From Paraspadella gotoi (taxonomy: Eukaryota > Chaetognatha): a stretch of DNA of 64,000 nucleotides. The stretch lies in NCBI GenBank assembly GCA_051294375.1, contig CM119269.1, positions 2,021,601-2,085,600 on the forward strand, in the 5' to 3' direction. The stretch's first letter is position 1. Every line of letters begins with the position of its first letter. A model generated the notes under the pieces. The model was given only the letters and a program-made list of their open reading frames with translations, was not told the DNA's origin and searched no databases. Position numbers and translations under genes: made by a program. Below are positions 11,734 to 64,000 of the stretch, piece by piece.

Positions 11734-14195
11734 GGAGACATAAAATAAAATAGAGGATATTTGTTTGTTTTGATAAAATGTAAACAAAACATTTAATAAC
11801 TGTCCTGACTCAATTTTTAAGGACATCGATGATGACAAGCTGAAATAAATTATAATTAATTATTAAAATTAATTTAATTAATTAATTAATTATTATCGTG
11901 AGGCAAGATCCCGACATTGTTTGCTCAAACTTGTTTTAATGACATTATTTCTCTTTTTTTACACTCAGCTCCTCTTTTGACGATCGTCCAAATCGTCGCA
12001 AAACATTTTTCCTTCGCTTTGTTGGTCATCGAGAAACTTTTTTGTTTTCATGTCAAAGAGTTTTTGACATATTTCCCGTTGTTCAAACTTCCAAGGTTCA
12101 TCTTCTCAATTGATGTCAATCGGTTGAGATTCGAGCCAAAAGATTTTCACGGGGGATTTCCAATTTGAATCTTGACAAGCGTCAAGGGGGCTTTTTCAAT
12201 GCTGTGAAATTCGTCAAAGCGTTTTCAAAATCTAAACTTAGACAAACAATATGCATTCTAGCCCATCAAAAATTAAAAAAAAAAAACTAACCAAACCATA
12301 CGTTTTTGTATAGATTTTTAAATGAATAAAATCTTTTTAACTATAAAGTTTTACGTTGTCTTCAATATAATTATCTATGTTAAAGATTTTAAATTTTTTT
12401 GATTTTTTCGGAACAAAAGTTTTAAAAATCATTACTAATTGGTGCAAGATAAAAAAAGGGAAATTACCAGATGCCGCTAAAATCATTTGCAATACTCTGG
12501 ACCATAAAAGTTTTAAAAATCATTACTCTAAAACGATCAATAGTTTTGAAAATCTGATTGAAAATTCAAATTTTTCAAATTTTAGCTTTCAGTTGATATA
12601 TTGATAGCTTTGAAATACATTGATGTAGTGCTCATAGTGATGTACTCGGTTTTGTATTTTTCTAATTTTTATTTTGTATGGTTTTATAAAGCAGTAAATC
12701 CACGTAATAAAAGATAAAACAGGCCACTATCATGTTCAGAAACAACCTGTAAAAAATATTAACAAGTATGGTTCTCAGCATATGCGAAAGATTATGCAAC
12801 ATCGTGTAATTGTTTTCGTTTTATTGGGTTTGAAAGTAAAAAGTCAGAAAAATCTTTTTGCACTTATTTGATTATTGTATCTCAAGATATATTGTCTCAC
12901 CCCTGTACCGAGTCTTCCAGCTATTTTGGGGATATATTAAATAATTCATCTGAAGGAGTAAAAATTAAAATAACCTTTTGAAAATTGACATGATCATAAA
13001 ACAATTCATCAAGAACATATTTCCATTATTGTAAGCCTTATTTACAATTACCAATCTCACTAAATGGTTCCCGAAGGAAGCATAGACTTTTACAACTGCG
13101 CACAACTGACCCGACTGCTACTACATTTAAAAGTCAGTGAAGTAGTGCTTAGATTACTTTATATCTCATTTAACAAATTCCGACGCAAAATATTCTTAAG
13201 TATACTTTATAGGTCTCTGGAGCATTTATAAATCTAGATAGTGAGAAATATTTAATCGTTTTTGTTTAAAGGTTTTTTAAACTTTTCTGATACTATAAAT
13301 AAAAGGTACAAATTACACCATTAAATAATGAATTAAGAGGTAAATATGGGTATCGAATTAAAAGAAAGACCTAGCAGATTAAAAATCTTTTCAATTTTTT
13401 TTCTCTATGATATATTATATTAATATTAAGTAAGTCCCAAAGTAACTTACCATTTCATATTTATAAAAAAACGATACATCCGGAAATAAATACTATTGCT
13501 TCCTTTTCATTATCAATTTTTTTAGCATTTTTGGTATCGATCGAAAGCTAAGACCGATTCCCAAAATGAATTTGATTTTTTTTATCATTAATTTTATGCA
13601 AAAAGTAATTCCGAAGAGTTAGCTTAGCAAATAATCTAATTTTTTTCCATTATCAAATCAATATCTTTTTGAGTTTTTTCGAGCATCGACTAAAAGCTAA
13701 GATCATGATGTTTCTAAAAAAATTTTTGGTTTTAATTTACATGTGACCGTAAAATTTATTCCCATAATAGATCGAAGACCCTGTATGACATACAGTGTAT
13801 GTTGTGACGAGATCATCTGTAAATTGGTCCACATAAAAAAGTAAAAGCGGTCAAGTCGTATAACTTTCCCGATCTTGTTAAAAAAGGAAAAAAAAAGGTT
13901 TTCATTATGAATTATTATTGTTATAATTTCCTTTCTTTTCGTTGCGTCTGGGACATAGGAAAAGGTTTAAATTGTGATTCGGCAACGAATTTATTTAATA
14001 ATAATAAACTGACATGTTTCGGTTCGGTTTACGATTATGAATTAAAAATAAAGCTGAAAAGAATTGCGTTTCTTATCGCTCAAATCACGTTTCCCTCCAC
14101 CCGGTATTGAATTACCAAACGTTCTTTCCTTATTCAACGTCAACGTACTTATGACTTACCTTAGTCACCGTCAACTTACTTATTACTTACCTTAG

Positions 14196-14316
14196 TCACT
14201 GTCAACCGGAACGGGCAAAAGCGACGAGGTCGCCTCGAATAAGTTTCGTCAAGAAAAACCGAGAGACGGCGAAACGTCAGTCGGTTTGCGTCGACGCGAC
14301 GTTTCCTGTGATGCGC
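14196..14316 (+). CDS. Candidate orphan exon
   Basis: The segment runs from an acceptor (cttaccttag) to a gtaag donor, open throughout in one frame and rich in Lys/Arg/Asp/Ser (for example GKSDEVASNKFRQEKPRDGE). It is markedly GC-richer than its surroundings and is followed directly by a (GA)n tract. It may be an upstream exon of a plus-strand gene, possibly even the distant 5' end of the myosin, but its phase does not fit the first recognised myosin exon directly. The protein is unrecognised. Confidence 0.25.
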
Positions 14317-14323
14317 GTAAGAT

Positions 14324-14454
<131 letters not shown>

Positions 14455-15107
14455 GCGTAGGAAGACTTTGAAACGATAACTGGTGAAAAGACAGAGAAGA
14501 GTTTAATGTTTATTTATTTTTACTACGACCTCGTCCTTCCATTTATTTATCTATTGACTAAATAGTAGATGCTAAATGTTGGTATTTTTAAAAAAAATTT
14601 ATTCTATTGCACGTTTTAAGGATTATTATGACTGATTTAATTCAAGGTCAGAGTTGTGACACAAAAGTCAGTTTTTACGGTATTCGGTTTGAGGTTCTTC
14701 CAGTGAAAAGACCCTGACTACCTTACTTAACAAAGTTAATAAAGTTCCAACTGGCCTATTAAAATTTATTAACATATTCGCCAAGTGCAGAAATGCATTG
14801 GGCCTATCGTAACAACCACTCAGACAGGTACTGTATATCATCAAGTTAACTACCGAACGCGTTCAACTAAAAACAATTCAGATTAACAGATTAACCATGT
14901 AAAACCTGCTTCCTGTTGTTAGTATTTCAAGCTCAGGTTCAACAGAGAATTCTTTTGATCTGTCGCTTCCCTTTTTTTCTCTTTCGTCCGAAACCCGGAT
15001 GTAGAAAGAGTTGCACCGGACGTCGGGAAAAATTCCCTCGCGGATGTCGTAAGATATAATGGCTCCGAAATAATCTGGAATTTTTGTGCCACCGTCACCT
15101 TTATTCC

Positions 15108-15110
<3 letters not shown>

Positions 15111-15205
<95 letters not shown>
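15111..15205. repeat. (CT)n microsatellite
   Basis: CT tract with CC interruptions, followed by an A-rich GAAA stretch to about 15270. Confidence 0.9.
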
Positions 15206-15659
15206 TCTGGTTGAAAGTCGATTCAAGAGCGAATTAAATGAAAAAAAGAAAAAAAAAGAAAGAAAGGTAAAGAGAGATTCCGCTTCTTGTGGAATGAAGA
15301 GTGAAGATACATCGCCAGCGCCGGGCAAGGGGTCTTCATTTGCCAAAATTGTTGGTTCTTCAAATTTTATTTTCTCTCTTTCTTTCTGTTATCGTTTCGA
15401 TGGTTATAATGAAAGCAGTAATATTATGTTTACGCTTCGTGCTCACGAAACTTAATTATAGCGTGAGCGTGATTCAGATTCATCATTCTTTATCAGTTAC
15501 ATATTTTTCTATAAATATTATACAATAACAGCTCTTTGGAACTTTTGTTTATTTTTTTTTTACAACTTTAACTTCCCATTAGGATATTTTCTTTGTTTTT
15601 ATAATGTAAATACGACATTAAGAATCTAGGTTGGTTGCCTTGTTCTTCTTCCATCTGCT

Positions 15660-15757
15660 CTAAAAATGTTCCACCCAGTGGCACCGAAACTTTTCGTTCG
15701 AGATGCTGATGTCGTCGTCGTTGTCGTCGTCGTTGTCGTCGTCGTCGTTCTTTGCTT
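15660..15757 (-). CDS. Candidate C-terminal exon with Asp/Asn tract
   Basis: On the minus strand this reads an Asp/Asn tract made of GAC/AAC codons, then ISISNEKFRCHWVEHF and a TAG stop. The (GTC)n-like repeat makes it hard to tell coding from microsatellite. The non-repetitive end has coding character, but no partner exon was found. Confidence 0.2.
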
Positions 15758-16997
15758 CAGCAGGTACAACCGTTTGTCTCGAACATAATTTTAAGTAAAT
15801 AAAACATAATAACAAAAGCCTTTTCATTGAAGATCTCACTTAAAGCGACCGAAGGTTCCGCACTTCTATCGATGCTGAAAAACAATATTAAAATTTTCGC
15901 TTTGAAGCCTTAAATATTAATTTAAATTCACTTCAATTCTATATCGTTTTAAAAAAGAAGAACAAATAACAAAAACCCGAAATGCTTGATTTTTTTTTCT
16001 CAACAAAAAAAGAAAAATCGATAAAATAGAAGACAAAAGAAAAAGGATTGAGTTTCGAAGAATCGAATATGATTTTCTTTTCAATCTTTTTCAGTCGCAT
16101 TTGCGTTTTTATCTAAGATAACAAGGAGAACAAAAGCATGTGCAGTTTTTTATGCACAATAAGAGTTTTATACACCTAACGTCTAAGTAAATTACACGAA
16201 TTACTCCACAATTACTTTATGGTCAGGTGAATAATATGCACATAATACATCTCATGTAACATCACATTACTACCGAGTAATAACTAAAATTATGCTGTAT
16301 TAACAAAGGTTCCGCATACAAACGTTGCATTTAGGAAAAAAACGACTCTTTCCACTATTGTTCAGTTGTTATTACAATGATGATTAACTTTGTGCCACAA
16401 CACAAATTGGGCTGAACGAAGGATTGGTTAGAAACATCTCCACCCGTTTCTAATGATAAAAGAGTACCATTTTGGCAACTTTTAGAAAAAAAAAATTATG
16501 TCCATTTTTGTCCATTTTTACTTACGACCTATGATTTGAATGCCAAGGAAAATTGAGAAAATTTTTTTTCTTTGGAAATCCGTTCTTCCTTATCTTCTTT
16601 ACCCCTGTGTAAATTTATTTGCTTAAATCATTTATAGTTTGCCTATGAATTAATTTTAAAGTTAACAAGTCAAAAAGTTGCAGTTTCATGTCTTTATCAT
16701 AATTTGTTAAACAAAAATAAATCAAATTGGTTGAAATTAACAGGAAATATAGCCTATTAAATAAGCTTTTAACACCTACAAAATTATCAAAAAAACTTTT
16801 TTCGTTTAGCCACAAATAATTTTTAAAGACAACTTTTAATTTGTGACTTTTTGTGACTTGCATTTATTTTTGATAAAGAGAGTATTTTTAACTCATTTAT
16901 TAGTTTTAAAGGATGAGGTACGTACTGACGTTATTAAAACAAAAAAAACGCATCCTTTTAACCCAATGGAAAGCGTCAGGACTTGTTTTTTTCTGAG

Positions 16998-17043
16998 AAT
17001 CGACAGATTTTGCGGAAAATATTTTCCGCAAAATCTGTCGATT
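16998..17043. repeat. Perfect 46-bp palindrome
   Basis: Bases 16998-17020 (ending gattttgcggaaaat) are the exact reverse complement of 17021-17043 with no loop. It could be a cruciform-forming site or the centre of a small inverted-repeat element. Confidence 0.75.
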
Positions 17044-17149
17044 TATTAAATCTGCTAGGCAACCAAAATTGAAATAAAATCCTCCATTACCGTTAATTTC
17101 TTTTTATAACGAATAAGAAAATATTTTTTTATTTGGCTCAATGTAAAGT

Positions 17150-17480
17150 AGTGATAGGAAAAACGAAAGGGAGAACAAGAAAAGGAGGTCGGGAGAGAAT
17201 GAAAGAGGGGCAAATGGCAAAAAAAAGGCAAATGGCAAAAAAAGAAGGCAAATGGCGAAAAAAATAGTGAGACAAATAAAAGGTAGGAAAAGAGGGAAAA
17301 TGGAAAGAAAAAGAGGGGAAAAGAAAGGGAAAGAATTAAGAAGAGAAAAAAGGTGAGGAAAGTGGAAGAGTGGCAAAAAAAGGTAGGGCCAAAAAAATGG
17401 TAATTGACGGCGTGAGAAGTAGGGGAGGAAAGAGGGAAAGAAAAATACAAATAAAAAGAAGAAAAGAGATGAAAAAAAAG
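17150..17480. repeat. Purine-strand-biased A/G region
   Basis: The plus strand is almost pure A and G with a repeated ggcaaatggcaaaaaa motif. Open frames on the opposite strand are strings of Phe, Ser and Leu and are artefacts. Confidence 0.6.
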
Positions 17481-18469
17481 AATCAGGGAAAGGGTATGAG
17501 GGGAAAAACATTGTATGAGATAATGTGGCGTCCTGCCTTAATAGTTTTGTGTAAGTAAAAGATGTGAAGATTCTTATGAGGAATTCAATCTTTAAAAGTT
17601 ATCTTTACCATAAAAATTCAATCATACTTATTTCTAAAATTAAGATTTGATTGACAATCATTGAAGAAAACATGTCTTACCGTATTTTTAACTCATAGAA
17701 ATTTACCTGGAAAGTACTATGTCATAAGAAGAAGATAACTATAGCCTACCGTTTTTTTAAATAAAGAAAGCTTCATTCTAACCAATGAGATCAAGAAAGA
17801 TGGTAATTATTTAAGTTCAAATTTCGTTGTCTAAAAGACAACAGACAGACATTCAGACCGAGTACTTGCGGCGCTACTAAAAACAATGAATATGTCATGC
17901 CTTATGTTTTGCTTCCAGATACTAAAATTGCAGCTTCAGTTGTGATTGAAATGCTTCCTCTACAAAAACATCGTCGAACAGTATTTTCGTTTCTTCGCGC
18001 CGCCATGCTGGGAAACCAAATGTAAAAACGAACTCAATTGGCGCCAGAAATAAATATCTCAAGGATTTAGTTTTCACAACTTCATCACTCTACGTCGTCA
18101 TATATGAAAATTTCGAATTGTTTTGTTTGAAGGATTTAATAGAATCGTTTCACTTCTCAACGACTCTGCTCCGATTTAAAATCTCATTCGCCTTCAACGA
18201 ATTCATCTTTTCATCTCTAGTCAAAACTTTCTTTCGCACAAAATTTACAATTCACAGGTAAATATTTTTCCATTTTTAATTTAGATAATTATTAATTAGT
18301 TAATATATTTCCCGAAGTTAGTTGAAGAGGCTTCTGAAAGGGATAAAAGCTATCTGTGGTTCCAGTTGAACAACGAAAGACAGACATTTTTAAAATAGCC
18401 TATATTAAAAAAAAAAAAAAAACCTTCAAAATCGTCCCAAACGAAAACTTGCTGCTAAAAAAAAAGAAA

Positions 18470-18628
18470 TTCAGTAAAAACAAAAACTGTATTTGGCTCG
18501 AAAATATTTCGCGTCACTTAAACGACGACGAAGACACTCGAAACGGCTCTGTACTTCCGATCGGAGCGTCGTTCGTCTCATCGTCGTCGCCCCGCCATCT
18601 GACGGTCGAGGGGCGATCGAGTCATTAA
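18470..18628 (+). CDS. Candidate terminal exon, unrecognised
   Basis: An island with coding character reads LNDDEDTRNGSVLPIGAS, then Ser-rich sequence and a TAA stop. A possible acceptor (aaattcag) lies at about 18470, but the 5' limit is uncertain. A short CAG-bounded exon-like piece at 18221-18257 with a gtaaat donor may belong to the same transcript. It lies just beyond the 3' end of the convergent GPX gene. The family is unknown. The opposite strand is also open, so the strand is not certain. Confidence 0.3.
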   Translation, partial: FSKNKNCIWLENISRHLNDDEDTRNGSVLPIGASFVSSSSPRHLTVEGRSSH

Positions 18629-18862
18629 GTCGTTCGTAACTTCGTATATACGAAAACATTCCATCTCATGTTCTTGTTTTTTTTTATTAGTTGTTTCTTT
18701 TTTATGCGGTGTTTTTTATGATCATATAAAATTAGTACAACCAATATGTTACTTTTTAATATAGGACGCTATGGGACGAAATCCTCCATTTATGATCCCC
18801 ACTATTCTTTTACGCGTTTCAACTTAAAAGGACCCCTTTTTCATTCCAAATATCCCCGAATT

Positions 18863-20840
18863 CTAAGCGCTTTTCTTAAGTTCCTCCACAATTTGATCCT
18901 CCATGCTGATGGGCGCGGTTTGAGGCGAGGATCGATAGACTGGAATTCCTCGGCGGTTAATGAGGAATTTGGTGTAGTTCCACTTGATGGCGCTGAGCGG
19001 AGAAAAAAAAAATGGTAGGTCACTTTATGCCACCGAGTTATTGAGTTGTCAGACAAAAATAAACATGATGTTAAAATATTTAAAATAAAAGAAACAAAAT
19101 ATTAATAAGTGAAGGCCATGAAAATTGGAGAAATGATTAACCAAGAAACTATTCGTGAGTCGGCCATCGCAACAGGACCAAACAAGTATGCGCGCTAAAT
19201 GCTGAAAGCGATATTTTTCGTTTTGCCGTCGAACAACCCGATTCCCTTCGCACGAACTTACCTTCCGAACTTACCTTCCGAACCAACCTCCTTTGACGCG
19301 CTTCATGTATTTGTAGAGCGGGTGAGCTTGGTCGCCGTTCACGTTGATCTTGGCGAACATGTCGAAGGTGAACCCGTACTTCTTCTTCATCCTTGCTTTG
19401 ATCTCCGCGTTGGAGCCTGGCTCCTTCAAAGGGGAGGGGAGCAGAAAAGGTTATGGATTCATAATATTTACCATAAATATAAAAGACAATGAATAAATTA
19501 AAACTTTAACTAAACGAATGAATAACAATTTTTACATCGGCGAATGAAATATAACTTATTTCAGTAAATGAATTAATTGAAGAACGAGTCACGGGAAAAA
19601 ATTAAAAGTGAATGGAAAATGTAGTACATTTTGGAAACAGTAATAATAAACGACTTAGCAAACTAATTAGAAACAAAGAACCAGAAATCTTAAGAAGGGT
19701 ATAAACCAAACGAGAGAAGAATAACAAGGTGGAAGTTGACTCACTTGACCCGCGAACTGATTGCACGGGAAGGCGGCGACGCGGAATCCGTCAGCTTCGT
19801 ATTTTTCGTACAGAGTTTGAAGCTGATGATAGTTGGTGTCGGCCAAACCTCAGTTGGTCGCAACGTTCACCACGATGACTACTTTTCCCCTGGAAACGAA
19901 AAGGCAATTTGGTTTTTTTTTTTATTTGCGAGACGAAGAAGTGAAAGGGCAAATTATTCTAAATAATAGACGAAAAGGTTCAAATAAGAATATTTAAAAT
20001 CTGGCTAAATTTTACTTTCGCCGACCGGGGTTTTGGCGTCTTTTGAAAAACCACTTAAAAATATTTATTTAAAAAAATATAATTAAAAATTATTACCTAA
20101 TTACCCTAACCCTAAACTCTTTTAACCTTAACCACCCCTAACCCTAAACCACCCCTAAACCACTCTTAATCCTAACCCATAACCCCGGTCGGCGAAAGTA
20201 AAATTAACCCTTAAAATCTCTTACGATTATCGAGTAAATTTTTTTGTCCATTTCGTTATCGTCATTATGACTTAAAATTCTGATGTAACAACAACAACAA
20301 CAACAACAACTATTGCAGTTTACATATCGCATGATACAAGTCTTCATTTGTTTCTTCGATGAGTCGAATCGCTTACTCGTATTTGTCTTTGAGGGAGACA
20401 AGTTTTTCGTCGATGTCGAAGGCTTCGAATTCGTAAATTGACTTCGCTGCATCGGGATTTCCCTGTTCTGCCCAGACCGTAGTCTTTTATAAATAATAAA
20501 CTTCAAATTAGTTCAATTAGTTTAAATTTCGGCTGCTAAAATATTTATGTTTATTACTGACAGTTGGCATTCACATTCTCACTGATATGTTTTTATGACG
20601 CTTTTTGCAACAACTCCCTTTCATTTTTCAACTTTACCGCAGACAATCTAATACTAAAATCTAACCACATTTTTTATAGAGCAAAACCTGCTTTTCGGTT
20701 GGTTTTTTAAAAAAAAGAATCATTAAAAAACCGAGTGAGAAATCCCCTCCCATATTACGTAGCAAAAGAAAGTGCAAAGTTTAAGCATAATAAGCAATAC
20801 TCACCAGGGAGAAGAGAAGGAAAGCTGCGAAACCTTTCAT
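18863..20840 (-). CDS. GPX4-like: Secreted GPX4-like glutathione peroxidase, selenoprotein
   Basis: Five exons join in phase: 20805-20840, 20377-20483, 19745-19889, 19275-19423 and 18863-18992, giving 188 residues. The protein reduces lipid and other hydroperoxides at the expense of thiols. Residues 1-17 form a signal peptide ([17 protein letters not shown]), so it should be secreted. Family landmarks are NVATNUGLADTN with in-frame TGA as selenocysteine 61, [16 protein letters not shown] with Gln92, and [10 protein letters not shown] with Trp150 and Asn151, which complete the catalytic tetrad. The size and the lack of the tetramer loop fit the monomeric phospholipid-hydroperoxide (GPX4) type. 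A tandem copy of the donor region (ttaccttccgaac) lies at the exon 4 end. A SECIS element is expected downstream of 18863, but I could not see a convincing one by eye. Confidence 0.92.
19850..19852 (-). other. In-frame TGA selenocysteine codon
   Basis: The TGA sits in exon 3 of the GPX gene exactly where the family has the active-site Sec or Cys. Coding similarity continues on both sides, so it is read through rather than terminating. Confidence 0.88.
20009..20204. mobile_element. PIF/Harbinger-like MITE with telomere-like interior
   Basis: A 196-bp element lies in intron 2 of the GPX gene. The terminal 24 bp (20009-20032 and 20181-20204) are perfect inverted repeats starting attttactttcgccgaccgg. 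A TAA trinucleotide flanks both sides (20006-20008 and 20205-20207), as expected for the 3-bp TWA target duplication of PIF/Harbinger elements. The right interior half is degenerate CCCTAA-type sequence resembling telomere repeats. It carries no transposase. Confidence 0.8.
20286..20311. repeat. (CAA)n microsatellite
   Basis: About eight CAA units in intron 2 of the GPX gene. Confidence 0.8.
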
Positions 20841-20870
20841 TTTCACTTCTGCGATCGAAATGGTTTCGTC

Positions 20871-20882
20871 ACTTTTATATAC
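20871..20882 (-). promoter_or_regulatory. TATA-like element of the GPX gene
   Basis: On the minus strand gtatataaaagtg lies 31-42 bp upstream of the GPX start codon. The 5' UTR would have to be very short, so the assignment is tentative. Confidence 0.35.
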
Positions 20883-20889
20883 GATAGAA

Positions 20890-22115
20890 GTCAGGGTCGT
20901 TTACTCCCTTGAGAGGTTATGAGAGTTCTCGAGTGATACTACATCGTGACCATTTGAAACCCGCCGCTATAAAAAATTCACCATACAAAAACGAATAGAG
21001 ATTTAACATTTTGAAAATACGTAAAGACAAAACGCATACAATTTTCATGTATAAATCTCTTAATTTTATTTTGAGTTTATAATGAACGAAAGATGAGGAG
21101 AAAATTCCGAGCTTTTCAATGATAAATAACAGGAAATTCTTCACCGAGAATTCATGGCTCTGTTCAGCAATCATAATCTTACTAATTTGTACAAATATGG
21201 GTATCACAAAAACGTCCATTTAAAATTGATTTTGGAATATCGATTATAATTTCTTAAAAGTAATATGCCTTGCCTTTAACTATTCTTATAACTAAAAAAT
21301 TTATAATTTTTTGAAAGCTTTTTGAAAGCTTTCAGTCAATATCAATATTATTGCTATTTTTCTTTTTAAATTTTTATAAATCTTCCTTGAAGTGAAACTA
21401 AATTTTTTTACTAAAAAATATTAAGCTATTGAGATGGGAGATCATTTTCCAAGCAATCTTTTACCTTTCACTGTTTAAGTAAACGTAAACCGAAGGACAT
21501 GATATTTATAGATAAAAAAATCTTTAAGAATCGTCTTTAAGTATCTCTATCAACAATTTTAAAATCTCTTCACATTTTTGTTTTGTTTTTTCTAGCGGCG
21601 TGTTTCAAAAGGTCACCTAGTAATTCTCGAATTCTTTTCCTAAAAAATTGACAATAATGTACAGGATTCTAGAATTCATTTACGGCATTAAAGCCGTTTT
21701 AGCAAAAAAAGTACTCTCTATGGCTATGCTACGAGCACTTTTGAAACTTACCAAGTGAAATATTTATAAAATTATTTCTATAACATTAAAAGACAATTCG
21801 ATAAAAGAGATTGGGTAAACCAGCCATCTGTTAACTTGAAGCTTTTCCCACAAATTTTAGAAATCGATTAGTTTCGGGAGATAAATAAATATTAATATCT
21901 ATTTTGAATTCACTTTTTTTTTCGGTCGTTGTTGTTGTTGCTAAGATGAGTGTTAAGAAGGACTGTTGTTTTCATAAAACCGATTGTTTATTGTTTGTTT
22001 TTTTTATAATAACAATACTAACAGCCTGAAACTTAGATACTATAGTCTATACAATATACATTCCAAACTACCGATTAAATATTTCTGAATATGTTTTTTT
22101 TGGTTCCTTTCCCAG
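20890..22115. other. AT-rich spacer between GPX and the myosin
   Basis: No exon or repeat that I can support was seen. If the myosin has 5' exons in this spacer, they lack coding signals I can recognise. Confidence 0.4.
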
Positions 22116-63819
<41,704 letters not shown>

Positions 63820-63971
63820 GTGAGAGTGACTGCGGTTAAACAACAATAATTACTAATTAATTAGTAATGATTTATATAAAAAAAAACCTATAACTCTAAG
63901 GAAGAAAACAAACTAACGACAGCTAATATTAATTCACAAACTATTTTGAAATGATTGTTACGGTTCCAAAA

Positions 63972-64000
63972 TTGCGCAATCTTACGTGGGCGGAATACTA
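63972..64000. mobile_element. Fold-back minisatellite family, fragment at window edge
   Basis: The sequence attgcgcaatcttacgtggg and following bases match the right-arm unit of the element at 47337-48358. The copy continues past the window. Confidence 0.6.

Larger units (their letters stand above)
7494..14195. other. AT-rich repeat-rich region without a confident gene
   Basis: Seen here are a purine-rich imperfect repeat (GAAGAGTGAAGTT-like) at 8395-8540, a fold-back at 8794, a nearly pure A/T block at 9484-10090 and a (GA)n tract at 11638. Short coding-like relics occur at 10454-11000 (minus strand) and 11396-11506 (plus strand, ending KEHREKVKKLDFFVI). A near-perfect 32-bp tandem duplication (acttaccttagtcacygtca) lies at 14152-14206. 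None supports a gene call. Confidence 0.4.

Noticed and set aside
17055-17511. Two overlapping Phe/Ser/Leu-rich frames on the minus strand
   Set aside because: They reflect the A/G-only composition of the other strand; there are no domains and no splice support.
20095-20185. True interstitial telomere array
   Set aside because: The CCCTAA-like units are degenerate and lie wholly inside a MITE with its own ends, so a chromosome-fusion scar is not needed.

Overview
This window is nuclear DNA from an animal, most likely a bilaterian invertebrate. It has split genes with GT-AG introns, GC-rich exons set in AT-rich DNA, a MEF2 transcription factor, a class III-type myosin, a Ly6/quiver-type protein and a selenocysteine glutathione peroxidase. 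I cannot name the phylum. Very frequent (GA)n/(CT)n tracts, fold-back elements and tRNA-like SINEs fill the space between exons. One 25-base N gap lies at 55126-55150.

Layout. 287-1050 (+) holds the last two coding exons of MEF2. 2820-3238 (+) is a small single-pass membrane protein and 4418-4762 (-) a small unrecognised protein. 5-18 kb is mostly AT-rich repeat DNA with a few orphan exon-like islands (7279-7493, 14196-14316, 15660-15757, 18470-18628). 18863-20840 (-) is a five-exon secreted GPX4-like selenoprotein with an in-frame TGA.

From 22116 to at least 63819 (+) runs one very long myosin gene. Nineteen exons, from the motor start through the IQ region, join with consistent reading phase; two further exon-like blocks belong to its tail or to a neighbour. 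No kinase domain, usual at the N terminus of class III myosins, is visible upstream in the window.

Its large introns carry other complete genes: pyruvate dehydrogenase kinase (26139-28687, -), ARPC1 of the Arp2/3 complex (32120-33503, -), an intronless sulfide:quinone oxidoreductase (35191-36540, -), a monocarboxylate-transporter-like MFS protein (40468-43280, -) with a broken two-exon copy (46083-46430), a Ly6/quiver-like protein (51433-52324, +) and an acidic, proline-rich unknown (58549-61071, -). The host and its guests share no obvious pathway, although myosin and ARPC1 both act on actin, and PDK and SQOR are mitochondrial.

Among mobile DNA the clearest items are a fold-back minisatellite family with a 9-bp target duplication (47337-48358, 53818-53901, 63972-64000), a PIF/Harbinger-like MITE with a telomere-like interior inside a GPX intron (20009-20204), a tRNA-like SINE (28860 and 49104) and a second dispersed repeat with four copies. 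Splice sites were placed by eye from consensus, phase and family similarity; none is backed by transcript data.
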